A stretch of 39,609 nucleotides of DNA from Eubacteriales bacterium (GTDB lineage: Bacteria; Bacillota; Clostridia; Lachnospirales; Lachnospiraceae), in contig JAUNHB010000016.1 of assembly GCA_030524125.1 (NCBI GenBank), positions 1 to 39,609 of the forward strand, written 5' to 3'. The position numbers were made by a program, and so were the translations under genes. The notes below the pieces were generated by a model, which had not been told where the DNA came from, did not search any database, and was given only the letters and a program-made list of their open reading frames with translations. Below are positions 32,109 through 39,609 of this stretch, one piece after another (position 1 is the stretch's first letter; every line of letters starts with the position of its first letter).

Positions 32109-35100
32109 CTATTCTTCATAATCCATATCGTCATCCATATCGTCGGGCTCGCTGTCCGAGTAATCTTCCTCTTCGCTGACGTCCACAAGCTCGTCGCCTT
32201 CAAACTCCTGCTGGCTGAATCCGTGCTCGCCGAAGGACTCCTCCTCATTGCGGAAGCGTCTGCTGTCTCCCTCTAAGATCGAGCGGATATCCACGTCGCC
32301 GTAGTCGCTGTTTTCCACCAGCTCCACCTCGGTGTTGTCCTCTCTGAGCACCCGGACGTCCAGACCGAGCGCCTGAAGCTCCTTTAAGAGCACCTTGAAG
32401 GACTCCGGAATTCCTGCCTCCGGGATGTTGTCTCCCTTGATGATGGCCTCGTAGGTCTTCACACGTCCGATCACGTCGTCGGACTTCACGGTCAGGATCT
32501 CCTGCAGCGTGTAGGACGCGCCGTAAGCCTCCAGCGCCCACACCTCCATCTCTCCGAAACGCTGTCCGCCGAACTGGGCTTTTCCTCCCAGCGGCTGCTG
32601 TGTCACCAGCGAGTACGGGCCGGTGGAACGGGCATGGATCTTGTCGTCCACCAGATGGTGCAGCTTCAGATAATGCATGTGTCCGATCGTGACCGGGCTG
32701 TCGAAAAATTCTCCGGTACGGCCGTCGCGCAGGCGAACCTTTCCGTCTCTGGAGATCGGCACGCCCTTCCAGAGCTTTCTGTGCTCCCGGTTCTCGTAGA
32801 GATAATCCACGACCTCCGGCAGAAGCTCCTCTCCATGCTTCGCTTTAAATTCCTCCCACTCCAGATTGACATAATCGTTTGCCAGATCCAAAGTGTCCAT
32901 AATATCATTCTCGTTCGCCCCGTCGAAGACCGGCGTCGCCACGTTGAAGCCCAGCGCCTTGGCGGCCAGACTCAGGTGGATCTCCAATACCTGTCCGATG
33001 TTCATACGGGACGGCACGCCCAGCGGGTTCAGCACGATGTCCAGCGGACGTCCGTTGGGAAGGAACGGCATATCCTCCACCGGAAGCACGCGGGAGACCA
33101 CACCTTTGTTTCCGTGACGGCCTGCCATCTTGTCGCCCACGGAGATCTTTCTCTTCTGCGCGATATAGATGCGCACCGCCTGGTTGACGCCCGGAGACAG
33201 CTCGTCGCCGTTCTCTCTCGTAAATACCTTCGCGTCCACCACCACGCCGTATTCGCCGTGGGGAACCTTGAGGGACGTGTCGCGGACCTCTCTGGCCTTC
33301 TCGCCAAAGATCGCGCGCAGCAGCCGCTCCTCGGCGGTCAGCTCCGTCTCTCCCTTCGGGGTCACCTTGCCGACGAGGATATCGCCTGCGCGGACCTCCG
33401 CGCCGATGCGGATGATTCCGCGATTGTCCAGATCCTTCAGGGCGTCGTCGCCCACGCCCGGCACGTCTCTGGTGATCTCCTCCGGCCCGAGCTTCGTGTC
33501 GCGGGCCTCGGCCTCATATTCCTCAATGTGGATGGACGTATAGACGTCGTCCATCACCAGTCTTTCGCTCAAAAGGACGGCGTCCTCGTAGTTATAGCCC
33601 TCCCACGTCATAAATCCGATGAGCGGGTTCTTTCCAAGAGCGATCTCTCCGCCGGAGGTGGACGGTCCGTCGGCGATCACCTCGCCGGCCTCCACGCGGT
33701 CTCCCTTGAAGACGATCGGTCTCTGGTTGTAGCAGTTGCTCTGGTTGCTGCGGGAGAACTTGGTCAGGTGATAGACGTCTCTCACGCCGTTGTCCTGACG
33801 CACCACGATCTCATTGGAGACCGCGCGCTCTACCACGCCCGGATTTTTCGCCACCACGCACACGCCGGAGTCCACGGCGGTCTTCTCCTCCATACCGGTG
33901 CCCACGACGGGCGCCTCGGTCATCAGGAGCGGCACGGCCTGACGCTGCATGTTGGATCCCATCAGGGCGCGGTTCGCGTCGTCGTTCTCAAGGAACGGGA
34001 TCAGAGCGGTCGCCACGGAGAATACCATCTTCGGGGACACGTCCATGAAATCGAACATTGTCTTGTCGTAAGCCTGCGTCTCTTCGCGGTAACGTCCGGA
34101 TACGTTGTTTCTCGTGAAGTGGCCTTCCTCATCCAGCGGCTCGTTCGCCTGCGCCACATGATAGTTGTCTTCCTCGTCCGCCGTCATGTAGACCACGTCC
34201 TCGGTCACGCGCGGGTTCGCGGGATCGCTTTTATCGATGATACGGTACGGAGCCTCCACAAATCCGTACTCGTTGATCCTCGCATAGCACGCCAGAGAGT
34301 TGATCAGACCGATATTGGGTCCCTCAGGCGTCTCGATGGGGCACATTCTTCCATAATGAGAATAGTGCACGTCGCGGACCTCAAATCCCGCGCGGTCACG
34401 GGACAGACCGCCCGGTCCGAGGGCGGACAGACGTCTCTTGTGAGTCAGCTCGCCCAGCGGGTTGTTCTGGTCCATAAACTGGGACAGCTGGGAGGAGCCG
34501 AAGAACTCCTTCACGGCCGCCGTCACCGGCTTGATGTTGATCAGGGTCTGCGCGGAGATGCTCTCCGGATCCTGCGTCGTCATGCGCTCGCGCACCACTC
34601 TCTCCAGACGGGACAGACCGATGCGGTACTGGTTCTGAAGCAGCTCGCCCACCGCGCGGATGCGGCGGTTGCCCAGATGATCGATGTCGTCCTTGTTGCC
34701 AAGTCCGTACTCCAGATGCATGTTATAGTTGATCGAAGCGATGATGTCATCCTTCGTGATATGCTTCGGCACAAGCTCGGCGGCCTCTCTGTGGATCGCC
34801 GCTTTCAGCTCCTCCGGATCCGCGTACTCGGACAGCAGCTTTTCCAGAGCCGGATAGTATACCAGCTCCTTGATGCCAAGCTCCTTCGGGTCGCAGTCCA
34901 CATATTTTCCAAGATCGACCATGCGGTTGGAGAGCACCTTGATATTGCGCTCCTCCCCCTTGATCCAGACATAGGGGATGCCGGAATCCTGCAGGGTCGC
35001 CGCCAGCTCCGCGTCCACCTTGACGCCCGCCTCGGCCAGCACCTCTCCAGTGGTCAGATCCACCGCATCCTCGGCCAGCACCTGACCGCGGATCCGGTTC

Positions 35101-35957
35101 TTGAGCGACAGCTTCTTATTAAATTTATAACGGCCCACCTTGGCCAGATCATATCTTCTCGGATCGAAGAACATGCCGGTGATCAGGCTCTCCGCGCTCT
35201 CCACCGCCAGAGGCTCTCCCGGACGGATCTTTTTGTACAGCTCAAGCAGACCCTCCTGATAATTCTCAGCAGTGTCCTTTGCCATGGAGGCCACGATCTT
35301 CGGTTCTTCGCCGAACAGCTCCAGAATCTCCGCGTTGGTTCCGTAGCCAAGGGCACGGATCAGCACGGTGATCGGAACCTTACGGGTTCTGTCAACGCGG
35401 ACGTAAAACACGTCGTTGGAGTCGGTCTCGTACTCCAGCCACGCTCCGCGGTTCGGGATGACGGTGCAGGAAAACAGAAGCTTTCCTACCTTGTCATGGT
35501 CGATGCCGTAGTAGATGCCCGGCGAACGGACCAGCTGGCTGACGATGACACGCTCCGCTCCGTTGATGACAAACGTACCCGTCTCCGTCATCAGAGGCAA
35601 ATCGCCCATGAAAATTTCGTGCTCATTAATCTCGTCCGTCTCTTTGTTGTAAAGACGAACCCTCACCTTCAGCGGCGCGGCGTAAGTGGCATCCCGTTCT
35701 TTGCACTCTTCGATCGTGTACTTTGCACCTTCCACGTCAAGTGTAAAGTTCGTGAACTCAAGGCTGAGCTTACCGCTGTAATCGGTGATCGGAGAAATAT
35801 CCGCAAATGCCTCGCTTAAGCCCTCGTCCAGAAACCACTGATAGGAATCGCGCTGTACCTCGATCAGATTGGGCATCTCCAGAACGTCCCTCTTGCGGGA
35901 ATAGCTCATACGTCTGCTCCGGCCTGATTTGGCAGGTTTGATTCTGTTCTTTTCCAT
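32109..35957 (-). CDS. rpoB: RNA polymerase beta subunit
   Basis: A 1282-residue beta subunit. The rifampicin-binding cluster 1 is intact at about residues 484-515: [20 protein letters not shown] then [10 protein letters not shown], with the wild-type residues equivalent to E. coli D516, H526 and S531. The [23 protein letters not shown] and [20 protein letters not shown] segments are canonical. The C-terminus ends in a long acidic tail ([20 protein letters not shown]). The start MEKNRIKP at 35957 is preferred because AGGGGTG lies 8 nt upstream; ATG 35963 and 35987 are in frame. A promoter at 36074-36102 gives it a leader of about 110 nt besides any readthrough from rplL. Confidence 0.98.
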   Translation of the reverse strand: MEKNRIKPAKSGRSRRMSYSRKRDVLEMPNLIEVQRDSYQWFLDEGLSEAFADISPITDYSGKLSLEFTNFTLDVEGAKYTIEECKERDATYAAPLKVRVRLYNKETDEINEHEIFMGDLPLMTETGTFVINGAERVIVSQLVRSPGIYYGIDHDKVGKLLFSCTVIPNRGAWLEYETDSNDVFYVRVDRTRKVPITVLIRALGYGTNAEILELFGEEPKIVASMAKDTAENYQEGLLELYKKIRPGEPLAVESAESLITGMFFDPRRYDLAKVGRYKFNKKLSLKNRIRGQVLAEDAVDLTTGEVLAEAGVKVDAELAATLQDSGIPYVWIKGEERNIKVLSNRMVDLGKYVDCDPKELGIKELVYYPALEKLLSEYADPEELKAAIHREAAELVPKHITKDDIIASINYNMHLEYGLGNKDDIDHLGNRRIRAVGELLQNQYRIGLSRLERVVRERMTTQDPESISAQTLINIKPVTAAVKEFFGSSQLSQFMDQNNPLGELTHKRRLSALGPGGLSRDRAGFEVRDVHYSHYGRMCPIETPEGPNIGLINSLACYARINEYGFVEAPYRIIDKSDPANPRVTEDVVYMTADEEDNYHVAQANEPLDEEGHFTRNNVSGRYREETQAYDKTMFDFMDVSPKMVFSVATALIPFLENDDANRALMGSNMQRQAVPLLMTEAPVVGTGMEEKTAVDSGVCVVAKNPGVVERAVSNEIVVRQDNGVRDVYHLTKFSRSNQSNCYNQRPIVFKGDRVEAGEVIADGPSTSGGEIALGKNPLIGFMTWEGYNYEDAVLLSERLVMDDVYTSIHIEEYEAEARDTKLGPEEITRDVPGVGDDALKDLDNRGIIRIGAEVRAGDILVGKVTPKGETELTAEERLLRAIFGEKAREVRDTSLKVPHGEYGVVVDAKVFTRENGDELSPGVNQAVRIYIAQKRKISVGDKMAGRHGNKGVVSRVLPVEDMPFLPNGRPLDIVLNPLGVPSRMNIGQVLEIHLSLAAKALGFNVATPVFDGANENDIMDTLDLANDYVNLEWEEFKAKHGEELLPEVVDYLYENREHRKLWKGVPISRDGKVRLRDGRTGEFFDSPVTIGHMHYLKLHHLVDDKIHARSTGPYSLVTQQPLGGKAQFGGQRFGEMEVWALEAYGASYTLQEILTVKSDDVIGRVKTYEAIIKGDNIPEAGIPESFKVLLKELQALGLDVRVLREDNTEVELVENSDYGDVDIRSILEGDSRRFRNEEESFGEHGFSQQEFEGDELVDVSEEEDYSDSEPDDMDDDMDYEE

Positions 35958-36073
35958 TGACATTTCACCCCTTATATATTTACTCACTGCGTTCCAGTTA
36001 AATCATGCACAGCTTGGACAGACGCCAAACATGGCGAGATGTACGCGCACCTCACCACAATAGTGCATTGTCC

Positions 36074-36102
36074 ATAATAGCATAAATTTTCCGCCTTGTC
36101 AA
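36074..36102 (-). promoter_or_regulatory. rpoB: rpoB promoter
   Basis: On the minus strand perfect TTGACA (36097-36102) and TATTAT (36074-36079) are 17 bp apart, with TG one base before the -10 (extended -10). It lies between the rplL terminator/repeat element and rpoB, so rpoBC is partly uncoupled from rplJL. Confidence 0.8.
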
Positions 36103-36112
36103 ACGGAAAGTT

Positions 36113-36136
36113 ACTTGAGTTTCCACTTGAGTTTCC
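36113..36136. repeat. 12-bp direct repeat upstream of the rpoB promoter
   Basis: acttgagtttcc occurs twice end to end (36113-36124 and 36125-36136), 10 bp upstream of the rpoB -35 box. It could be a binding site or a duplicated border of the adjoining repeat element. Confidence 0.6.
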
Positions 36137-36142
36137 GCAGTT

Positions 36143-36310
36143 GGTAACAGTTCAGCCCGCGCCATTCGCAAAGCCGCGCTTGCGCGCTCCCTCGCCGCTT
36201 ACGCGGCTATCTTTGCTCATAATCCGGCGCTCCCTCAGCCGAAAGCAGCAGACCAAAATTCGTGCGAGCACGATTTTGTCCAGCTGCTCCCGGCTGGCTG
36301 AACTGTTACC
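36143..36310. repeat. 168-bp element with 15-bp perfect terminal inverted repeats
   Basis: ggtaacagttcagcc (36143-36157) and its exact reverse complement (36296-36310) bound a 168-bp G+C-rich segment with several internal palindromes, including cgtgcgagcacg (36261-36272) and the gccgcgcttgcgcgc region. No open reading frame of interest. It resembles a short non-autonomous mobile element or palindromic intergenic repeat. It shares the 15-mer tcccggctggctgaa (36288-36302) with the glnN 3' hairpin and the cgtgc..gcacg palindrome with the glnN and rplJ leaders. Confidence 0.75.
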
Positions 36311-36320
36311 CTTTATACCA

Positions 36321-36356
36321 CAAAAGAGGATATCGCTCCTGCGATATCCTCTTTTG
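36321..36356 (-). terminator. rplL terminator
   Basis: A perfect 16-bp stem, CAAAAGAGGATATCGC with its complement, closes on a 4-nt loop, 14 bp after the rplL stop. Only a short T run follows, so readthrough to rpoB is likely. Confidence 0.7.
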
Positions 36357-36369
36357 AAATCGACCCTGC

Positions 36370-36744
36370 TTATTTCAGGGTAACCTTTGCGCCCTCAGCC
36401 TCAAGCTTGGTCTTCATCTCCTCAGCCTCAGCCTTGGAAGCGCCCTCTTTGATCACCTTCGGAGCGCCGTCAACAACGTCCTTCGCCTCTTTCAGGCCAA
36501 GACCGGTCGCCTCGCGGACAACCTTGATTACCTTAACCTTGTTCGGGCCAACCTCGGTCAGCTCAACGTCGAAGGAATCCTTCTCCTCAGCCGCCGGAGC
36601 ATCTCCGCCTGCCGCTGCAACAACAACGCCCGCTGCCGCGGATACGCCGAACTCTTCCTCGCAAGCCTTTACCAGCTCGTTCAGCTCTAATACGGTAAGC
36701 TCTTTGATCGCATCAATAAATTCTGCAGTAGTTAATTTTGCCAT
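36370..36744 (-). CDS. rplL: Ribosomal protein L7/L12
   Basis: A 124-residue L7/L12 stalk protein that binds L10 as dimers and recruits translational GTPases. The N-terminal dimerisation helices ([20 protein letters not shown]), an Ala/Gly-rich hinge ([12 protein letters not shown]) and the C-terminal GTPase-contact domain ([20 protein letters not shown]) are all present. The start MAKLTT at 36744 lies 9 nt after GGAGG; the ATG at 36750 is too close. It follows rplJ by about 60 bp. Confidence 0.98.
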   Translation of the reverse strand: MAKLTTAEFIDAIKELTVLELNELVKACEEEFGVSAAAGVVVAAAGGDAPAAEEKDSFDVELTEVGPNKVKVIKVVREATGLGLKEAKDVVDGAPKVIKEGASKAEAEEMKTKLEAEGAKVTLK

Positions 36745-36806
36745 TTTCATTTACCTCCAATATTCTTTGTATCATCGCCGTCATGCGGCTTTCCATATAA
36801 TAGTGT

Positions 36807-37295
36807 TTACGCCTCTTTGCTCTCCGCGATCTGATTGATCACGCGCGCGAAATTTGCGATGGGGCTCTGCATGCTGCCGAGCAGCTTTCCAAGAAGCACC
36901 TCTCTGGACGGAACGTTTGCGATCGCAATCATTCCCTTGGCGTCATAGTAGTTGCCTTCCACAACGCCGCCCTTGATCTCAAGCTTGTCAGCCTTCTTTG
37001 CGAAGTTCGCAACGATTCTGGCCGGAGCGGTCGCATCGGTCTTGGAGATCGCGATGGCGGACGGTCCTTCCAGATGCTGTGCCAGGGGCTCGAACTCGGT
37101 TCCCTTGATCGCAAAGTTCAGCATCGTGTTCTTATAAACCTTGTATACGATCCCTTCCGCTCTCATCTGTTTACGAAGCTGCGTATCCTGCTCCACGGTC
37201 AGACCGCAGTGGTCTACCAGAACGACGCCGGCTGCACCTTCCAGATTTGCAGAGATTTCTTCTACAATCGGTTTTTTCAGTTCAACTTTTGCCAT
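36807..37295 (-). CDS. rplJ: Ribosomal protein L10
   Basis: A 162-residue L10, base of the ribosomal stalk, binding 23S rRNA and L7/L12 dimers, and autogenous regulator of its own operon. Typical are VVLVDHCGLTVEQDTQLRKQ, VYKNTMLNFAIKGT and the C-terminal helix that binds L12 (SPIANFARVINQIAES). AAAGGAGG precedes ATG 37295. A regulated leader of about 270 nt precedes it, with its own promoter. Confidence 0.98.
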   Translation of the reverse strand: MAKVELKKPIVEEISANLEGAAGVVLVDHCGLTVEQDTQLRKQMRAEGIVYKVYKNTMLNFAIKGTEFEPLAQHLEGPSAIAISKTDATAPARIVANFAKKADKLEIKGGVVEGNYYDAKGMIAIANVPSREVLLGKLLGSMQSPIANFARVINQIAESKEA

Positions 37296-37324
37296 GAATG
37301 GTTTCCTCCTTTTAGATTTTTTTG

Positions 37325-37355
37325 TTACGGTTCACAGGTTCCCTGTGAACCGTAA
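37325..37355. repeat. Perfect 14-bp hairpin next to the rplJ ribosome binding site
   Basis: ttacggttcacagg and its exact reverse complement flank a 3-nt loop. T runs flank it on the plus strand, so on the rplJ strand it is not a good terminator. It ends only about 12 nt from the Shine-Dalgarno sequence and could affect rplJ translation. Confidence 0.6.
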
Positions 37356-37387
37356 TCTTTTTGCCTTTCGGCGGTTCGCTGTCCGTT

Positions 37388-37434
37388 GCCCTGCAAATGG
37401 CTGTTCGTGCAAGCACGGCAGCCGCTTGCAGGGC
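37388..37434. repeat. 47-bp nested palindrome in the rplJ leader
   Basis: Arms gccctgcaa/ttgcagggc (9 bp) enclose ggctg/cagcc (5 bp) and a central cgtgcaagcacg. The central 12-mer is identical to those in the glnN-leader repeats (2541-2552 and 2876-2887). It lies between the attenuator and rplJ, so it is part of the full-length mRNA. Confidence 0.7.
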
Positions 37435-37443
37435 GTATCGCAC

Positions 37444-37475
37444 AAAAAAACTCCCTGCGCCGCAGACACAGGGAG
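37444..37475 (-). terminator. rplJ attenuator
   Basis: On the minus strand CTCCCTG pairs with CAGGGAG around an 11-nt G+C-rich loop and is followed by seven T. It lies just after the L10-binding leader structure, the arrangement known from Bacillus subtilis, where L10(L12)4 binding promotes termination. Confidence 0.85.
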
Positions 37476-37509
37476 GTAGTCAGTCATTCTTGATCGAATG
37501 CTTTCCTCG

Positions 37510-37543
37510 GCAGGCGTTTTCACTTATGCCTCGCGGCACCTGC
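37510..37543 (-). ncRNA. L10 leader (L10/L12 binding site)
   Basis: The transcript contains GCAGG-t-GCC-gcga-GGC-...-CCTGC, flanked by GAAGACA and CGAGG, the conserved core of the Firmicute ribosomal protein L10 leader (Rfam L10_leader). The leader runs from about 37567, just after the promoter, to the attenuator at 37444. It lets excess L10-L12 complex lower rplJL expression. Confidence 0.85.
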
Positions 37544-37573
37544 TGTCTTCGGGCAGTCATTTTCAACTGTTCT

Positions 37574-37602
37574 AAAATATCATAATTTATAAAGGATGTC
37601 AA
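37574..37602 (-). promoter_or_regulatory. rplJ: rplJ promoter
   Basis: On the minus strand perfect TTGACA (37597-37602) and TATTTT (37574-37579) are 17 bp apart, in the gap between rplA and the L10 leader. The rest of the gap up to 37699 holds a G+C-rich imperfect hairpin after rplA without a T run. Confidence 0.8.
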
Positions 37603-37699
37603 CATCTTTTCGCTGCCAACGCGCTCCGCTGCCGTCCGGTTCCGCCGCAGGGAGAAATGCATTCTCCGGCGGCGTTCCCTTCTGTGCACGGTATCTTCG

Positions 37700-38389
37700 T
37701 TATGCCAGCTTCATCGGGTTCACCTTCACGCCCGGGCCCATGGTCGGAGCGAGAGTTACGCTCTTCAGGTACTGGCCCTTGACGGCTGACGGCTTCGCCT
37801 TGTTGATGGCATCCATAAGCGTCTGGAAGTTGTCCGCTAACTGCTCCTCGGTGAAAGAAGCTTTTCCGATCGGCACGTGGATGATATTGGTCTTGTCGAG
37901 TCTGTACTCGATCTTACCGGCTTTGATGTCGTTGACCGCTTTGGTCACGTCCATGGTTACGGTTCCGGCCTTCGGGTTCGGCATCAGACCCTTCGGTCCG
38001 AGCACACGGCCCAGACGTCCGACCACGCCCATCATATCCGGGGTAGCCACGACCACGTCGAAATCGAACCATCCGCCCTGGATCTTCGGCACCAGCTCCT
38101 CAGCTCCGACAAACTCGGCGCCTGCAGCCTGAGCCTCGTCAGCCTTCGCGTTCTTTGCAAACACAAGCACGCGAACCTGCTTACCCGTTCCGTGGGGCAG
38201 AACGACCGCGCCGCGGATCTGCTGATCTGCATGACGTCCGTCGCATCCGGTTCTGATGTGAGCCTCGATGGTCTCGTCAAATTTTGCGGTCGCGAGCTTC
38301 TTCACAAGCGCTACCGCCTCGTCTCTGTCGTACTGAGTCTGCTTGTCATAGGTTTTTGCAGCCTCAACATATTTCTTACCATGTTTCAT
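37700..38389 (-). CDS. rplA: Ribosomal protein L1
   Basis: A 229-residue L1, the mobile stalk protein at the ribosomal E site and a known translational repressor of the L11-L1 operon. Visible are the N-terminal [59 protein letters not shown] and the C-terminal [16 protein letters not shown], all standard. AGGAGG precedes ATG 38389, directly after an L1-site-like stem-loop (38408-38435). It follows rplK by about 70 bp. Confidence 0.98.
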   Translation of the reverse strand: MKHGKKYVEAAKTYDKQTQYDRDEAVALVKKLATAKFDETIEAHIRTGCDGRHADQQIRGAVVLPHGTGKQVRVLVFAKNAKADEAQAAGAEFVGAEELVPKIQGGWFDFDVVVATPDMMGVVGRLGRVLGPKGLMPNPKAGTVTMDVTKAVNDIKAGKIEYRLDKTNIIHVPIGKASFTEEQLADNFQTLMDAINKAKPSAVKGQYLKSVTLAPTMGPGVKVNPMKLA

Positions 38390-38407
38390 AATCTTATTAA
38401 CCTCCTA

Positions 38408-38435
38408 GTGGTAATTGCGGGAATCTCCCTCCCAC
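38408..38435 (-). promoter_or_regulatory. Candidate L1-binding stem-loop before rplA
   Basis: On the minus strand a 28-nt element begins GTGGGAGGGAGATTCCC and ends CCAC. GTGG can pair with CCAC and GGGA with TCCC. The GTGGGAGG...ACCAC frame recalls the L1 site of 23S rRNA (GUGGGAGG...ACCAC). AGGAGG starts one base after CCAC, so L1 binding would block the rplA ribosome binding site. A near-identical copy precedes rplK. Confidence 0.7.
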
Positions 38436-38457
38436 GTCTGTGTGTCAGCAACCGTAC

Positions 38458-38886
38458 TTAGTCGTCTACTACGGTGATACCCATGCTTCTCGCGGTTCCG
38501 GCGATCATGCTGATCGCGGCCTCGATGCTGCCTGCCGTCAGATCCGGCATTTTCAGCTCGGCGATCTTCTGCACCTCGGATCTCTTGATCGTAGCGACTT
38601 TGTCCTTCTTGGAGTTGGCGGATGCAGTCTTCAGATTGCACGCCTTCTTCAGCAGAACTGCTGCCGGCGGGGTCTTGGTAATGAAACTGAAGCTTCTGTC
38701 AGCATACACGGTGATCACGACCGGGATGATCATGTCTCCCTGATCCGCGGTGCGGGCGTTGAACTCCTTCGTGAACTGCACGATGTTCACGCCGTGCTGA
38801 CCAAGAGCCGGTCCTACTGGGGGAGCCGGTGTTGCCTTTCCAGCAGGAATCTGTAATTTGATATAACCAGTAACTTTCTTTGCCAT
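38458..38886 (-). CDS. rplK: Ribosomal protein L11
   Basis: A 142-residue L11, which binds the GTPase-associated centre of 23S rRNA. The N-terminal [20 protein letters not shown] with [18 protein letters not shown], and the C-terminal rRNA-binding [16 protein letters not shown] are typical. The start MAKKVTGY at 38886 has AAGGAGG upstream; an in-frame extension to 38940 contains the regulatory stem-loop and is not coding. It lies between nusG and rplA. Confidence 0.98.
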   Translation of the reverse strand: MAKKVTGYIKLQIPAGKATPAPPVGPALGQHGVNIVQFTKEFNARTADQGDMIIPVVITVYADRSFSFITKTPPAAVLLKKACNLKTASANSKKDKVATIKRSEVQKIAELKMPDLTAGSIEAAISMIAGTARSMGITVVDD

Positions 38887-38903
38887 AATTAAGGCACCTC
38901 CTT

Positions 38904-38931
38904 GTGGTGATCGCGGGAATTTCCCTCCCAC
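38904..38931 (-). promoter_or_regulatory. Candidate L1-binding stem-loop before rplK
   Basis: On the minus strand a 28-nt element begins GTGGGAGGGAAATTCCC and ends CCAC, followed by AAGGAGG. It differs from the copy before rplA at three positions. It starts 14 nt after the nusG stop and adjoins the rplK ribosome binding site. Repression of L11-L1 by L1 through a site before rplK is the classic bacterial arrangement. Confidence 0.75.
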
Positions 38932-38944
38932 TTTTTTCATGCTA

Positions 38945-39460
38945 CTACATGCGTTTGATTTCTGTGAAACTTATTTCTACCGGCGTTTCACGGCCGAACA
39001 GGTCGACGTTGATCGTCACACTCTGTTTGTTCTCGTTGATGGACTGGATGATACCGACGGTATCCTTCCACACTCCACCGATCACGACAACGCTGTCGCC
39101 TTCTGCAAAATGAATCTGCACGGACTCCGAATGGATTCCCAACGGCCTCATCTCTTCATCTGTAAGCGGGACTGGCTTGGAGCCGGGGCCGACGAACCCA
39201 GTCACACCGCGGGTATTGCGGACCACGTACCATGTATCATCGTTCATGATCATGTTGATCAGAACGTAGCCCGGAAACATTTTCTTCTGGACCTGACGGC
39301 TGGCACCGTCCTTCAGCTCCACCACGTCCTGCATGGGAACCCGCACTTCGAGGATCTGATCCTCAAGGTGTCTGTTTTCGATCGTCTTTTCGATATTGGC
39401 TTTTACCTTATTCTCATACCCGGAATAGGTATGAACCACGTACCAGCTTGCCTCTGACAT
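38945..39460 (-). CDS. nusG: Transcription antitermination protein NusG
   Basis: A 171-residue NusG. The N-terminal NGN domain ([52 protein letters not shown]) binds the beta' clamp, and the C-terminal KOW domain ([20 protein letters not shown]) contacts Rho or S10. The gene follows secE by 17 bp, with AAAGGTG upstream of ATG 39460, and precedes rplK in the conserved secE-nusG-rplK-rplA order. Confidence 0.98.
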   Translation of the reverse strand: MSEASWYVVHTYSGYENKVKANIEKTIENRHLEDQILEVRVPMQDVVELKDGASRQVQKKMFPGYVLINMIMNDDTWYVVRNTRGVTGFVGPGSKPVPLTDEEMRPLGIHSESVQIHFAEGDSVVVIGGVWKDTVGIIQSINENKQSVTINVDLFGRETPVEISFTEIKRM

Positions 39461-39477
39461 AAAATCACCTTTCCCTA

Positions 39478-39609
39478 TTACAATGTTACCAGAATGTCGA
39501 TCCCGAAGGTCATGAGCATATCCAGTATTTTAATAATGAGAGCCAAAGCAACAGAAACGCTGACTACCGCAATGGTCTGTTTCGTAAGTGATTTTTGATC
39601 TGGCCAGAT
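39478..39609 (-). CDS. secE: Preprotein translocase subunit SecE, C-terminal part
   Basis: The last 43 codons of secE; the 5' end lies beyond the right edge. The sequence has the conserved W-P that precedes the membrane helix, then TKQTIAVVSVSVALALIIKI, the single transmembrane segment of Gram-positive SecE, and a short C-terminus ending before TAA at 39478. Identity rests on this form and on its place directly before nusG. Confidence 0.92.
   Translation of the reverse strand: MWPDQKSLTKQTIAVVSVSVALALIIKILDMLMTFGIDILVTL

Noticed and set aside
28198-35819. Very long plus-strand open frames opposite rpoC and rpoB, and a similar one at 8098-10521
   Set aside because: They mirror highly conserved sense genes; their His/Arg/Leu-rich translations are typical antisense products and match no family.

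Overview
This is a chromosomal segment of a fairly G+C-rich Firmicute, most likely a gut-type obligate anaerobe of class Clostridia, and Lachnospiraceae-like in style. The grounds are a type III glutamine synthetase, a FeoA-FeoA-FeoB cassette with a small Cys-rich membrane protein, DUF3793/flavodoxin/DUF2325 genes, Clostridia-style ribosome binding sites and a Firmicute-type L10 leader. No species can be named from the sequence alone. Nearly all genes lie on the minus strand; the exceptions are an MFS/URO-D pair and a dinD-like gene. No tRNA, rRNA, CRISPR array, insertion sequence or phage module was seen.

Layout, from the right edge in the main direction of transcription: secE (partial), nusG, rplK, rplA, a regulated leader, rplJ, rplL, a repeat element and a strong promoter, then rpoB and rpoC with a terminator (39609 to 28315). 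Next is a six-gene catabolic operon (28046 to 21277): aldolase, 2-hydroxyacid dehydrogenase, GntP-type permease, COG3964-type metallohydrolase, AraC regulator and an MmsA-like CoA-acylating dehydrogenase. The iron region follows: feoA, feoA, feoB, Cys-rich protein and an atypical Fur (21062 to 17813), a plus-strand dinD-like gene, and an operon of DUF3793, flavodoxin and DUF2325 (16655 to 15340). A PucR regulator is divergent from an MFS transporter plus URO-D-family protein (12745 to 11189; 13038 to 15242). The left part is an envelope and metabolism series: flavin reductase, M23 peptidase, glmM, nucleotidyltransferase, DUF2156, HisC-like aminotransferase, SMEXP-type membrane protein and a lipid kinase (11030 to 3072), then glnN at the end of a long, repeat-filled leader.

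The most interesting material is regulatory. A 28-nt stem-loop resembling the ribosomal protein L1 site of 23S rRNA precedes both rplK and rplA and abuts their Shine-Dalgarno sequences. A TTAG-N6-CTAA motif recurs at the flavodoxin operon (two copies) and feoB, with a one-mismatch copy at feoA, and looks like an iron operator. The glnN leader has two hairpins with identical loops, the second forming a terminator, followed by an alternating ~168-bp repeat array. Related palindromic repeats sit in the leaders or borders of rplJ, rpoB and glnN. The six-gene catabolic operon supports a specific but untested pathway for acylated 2-hydroxy acids.
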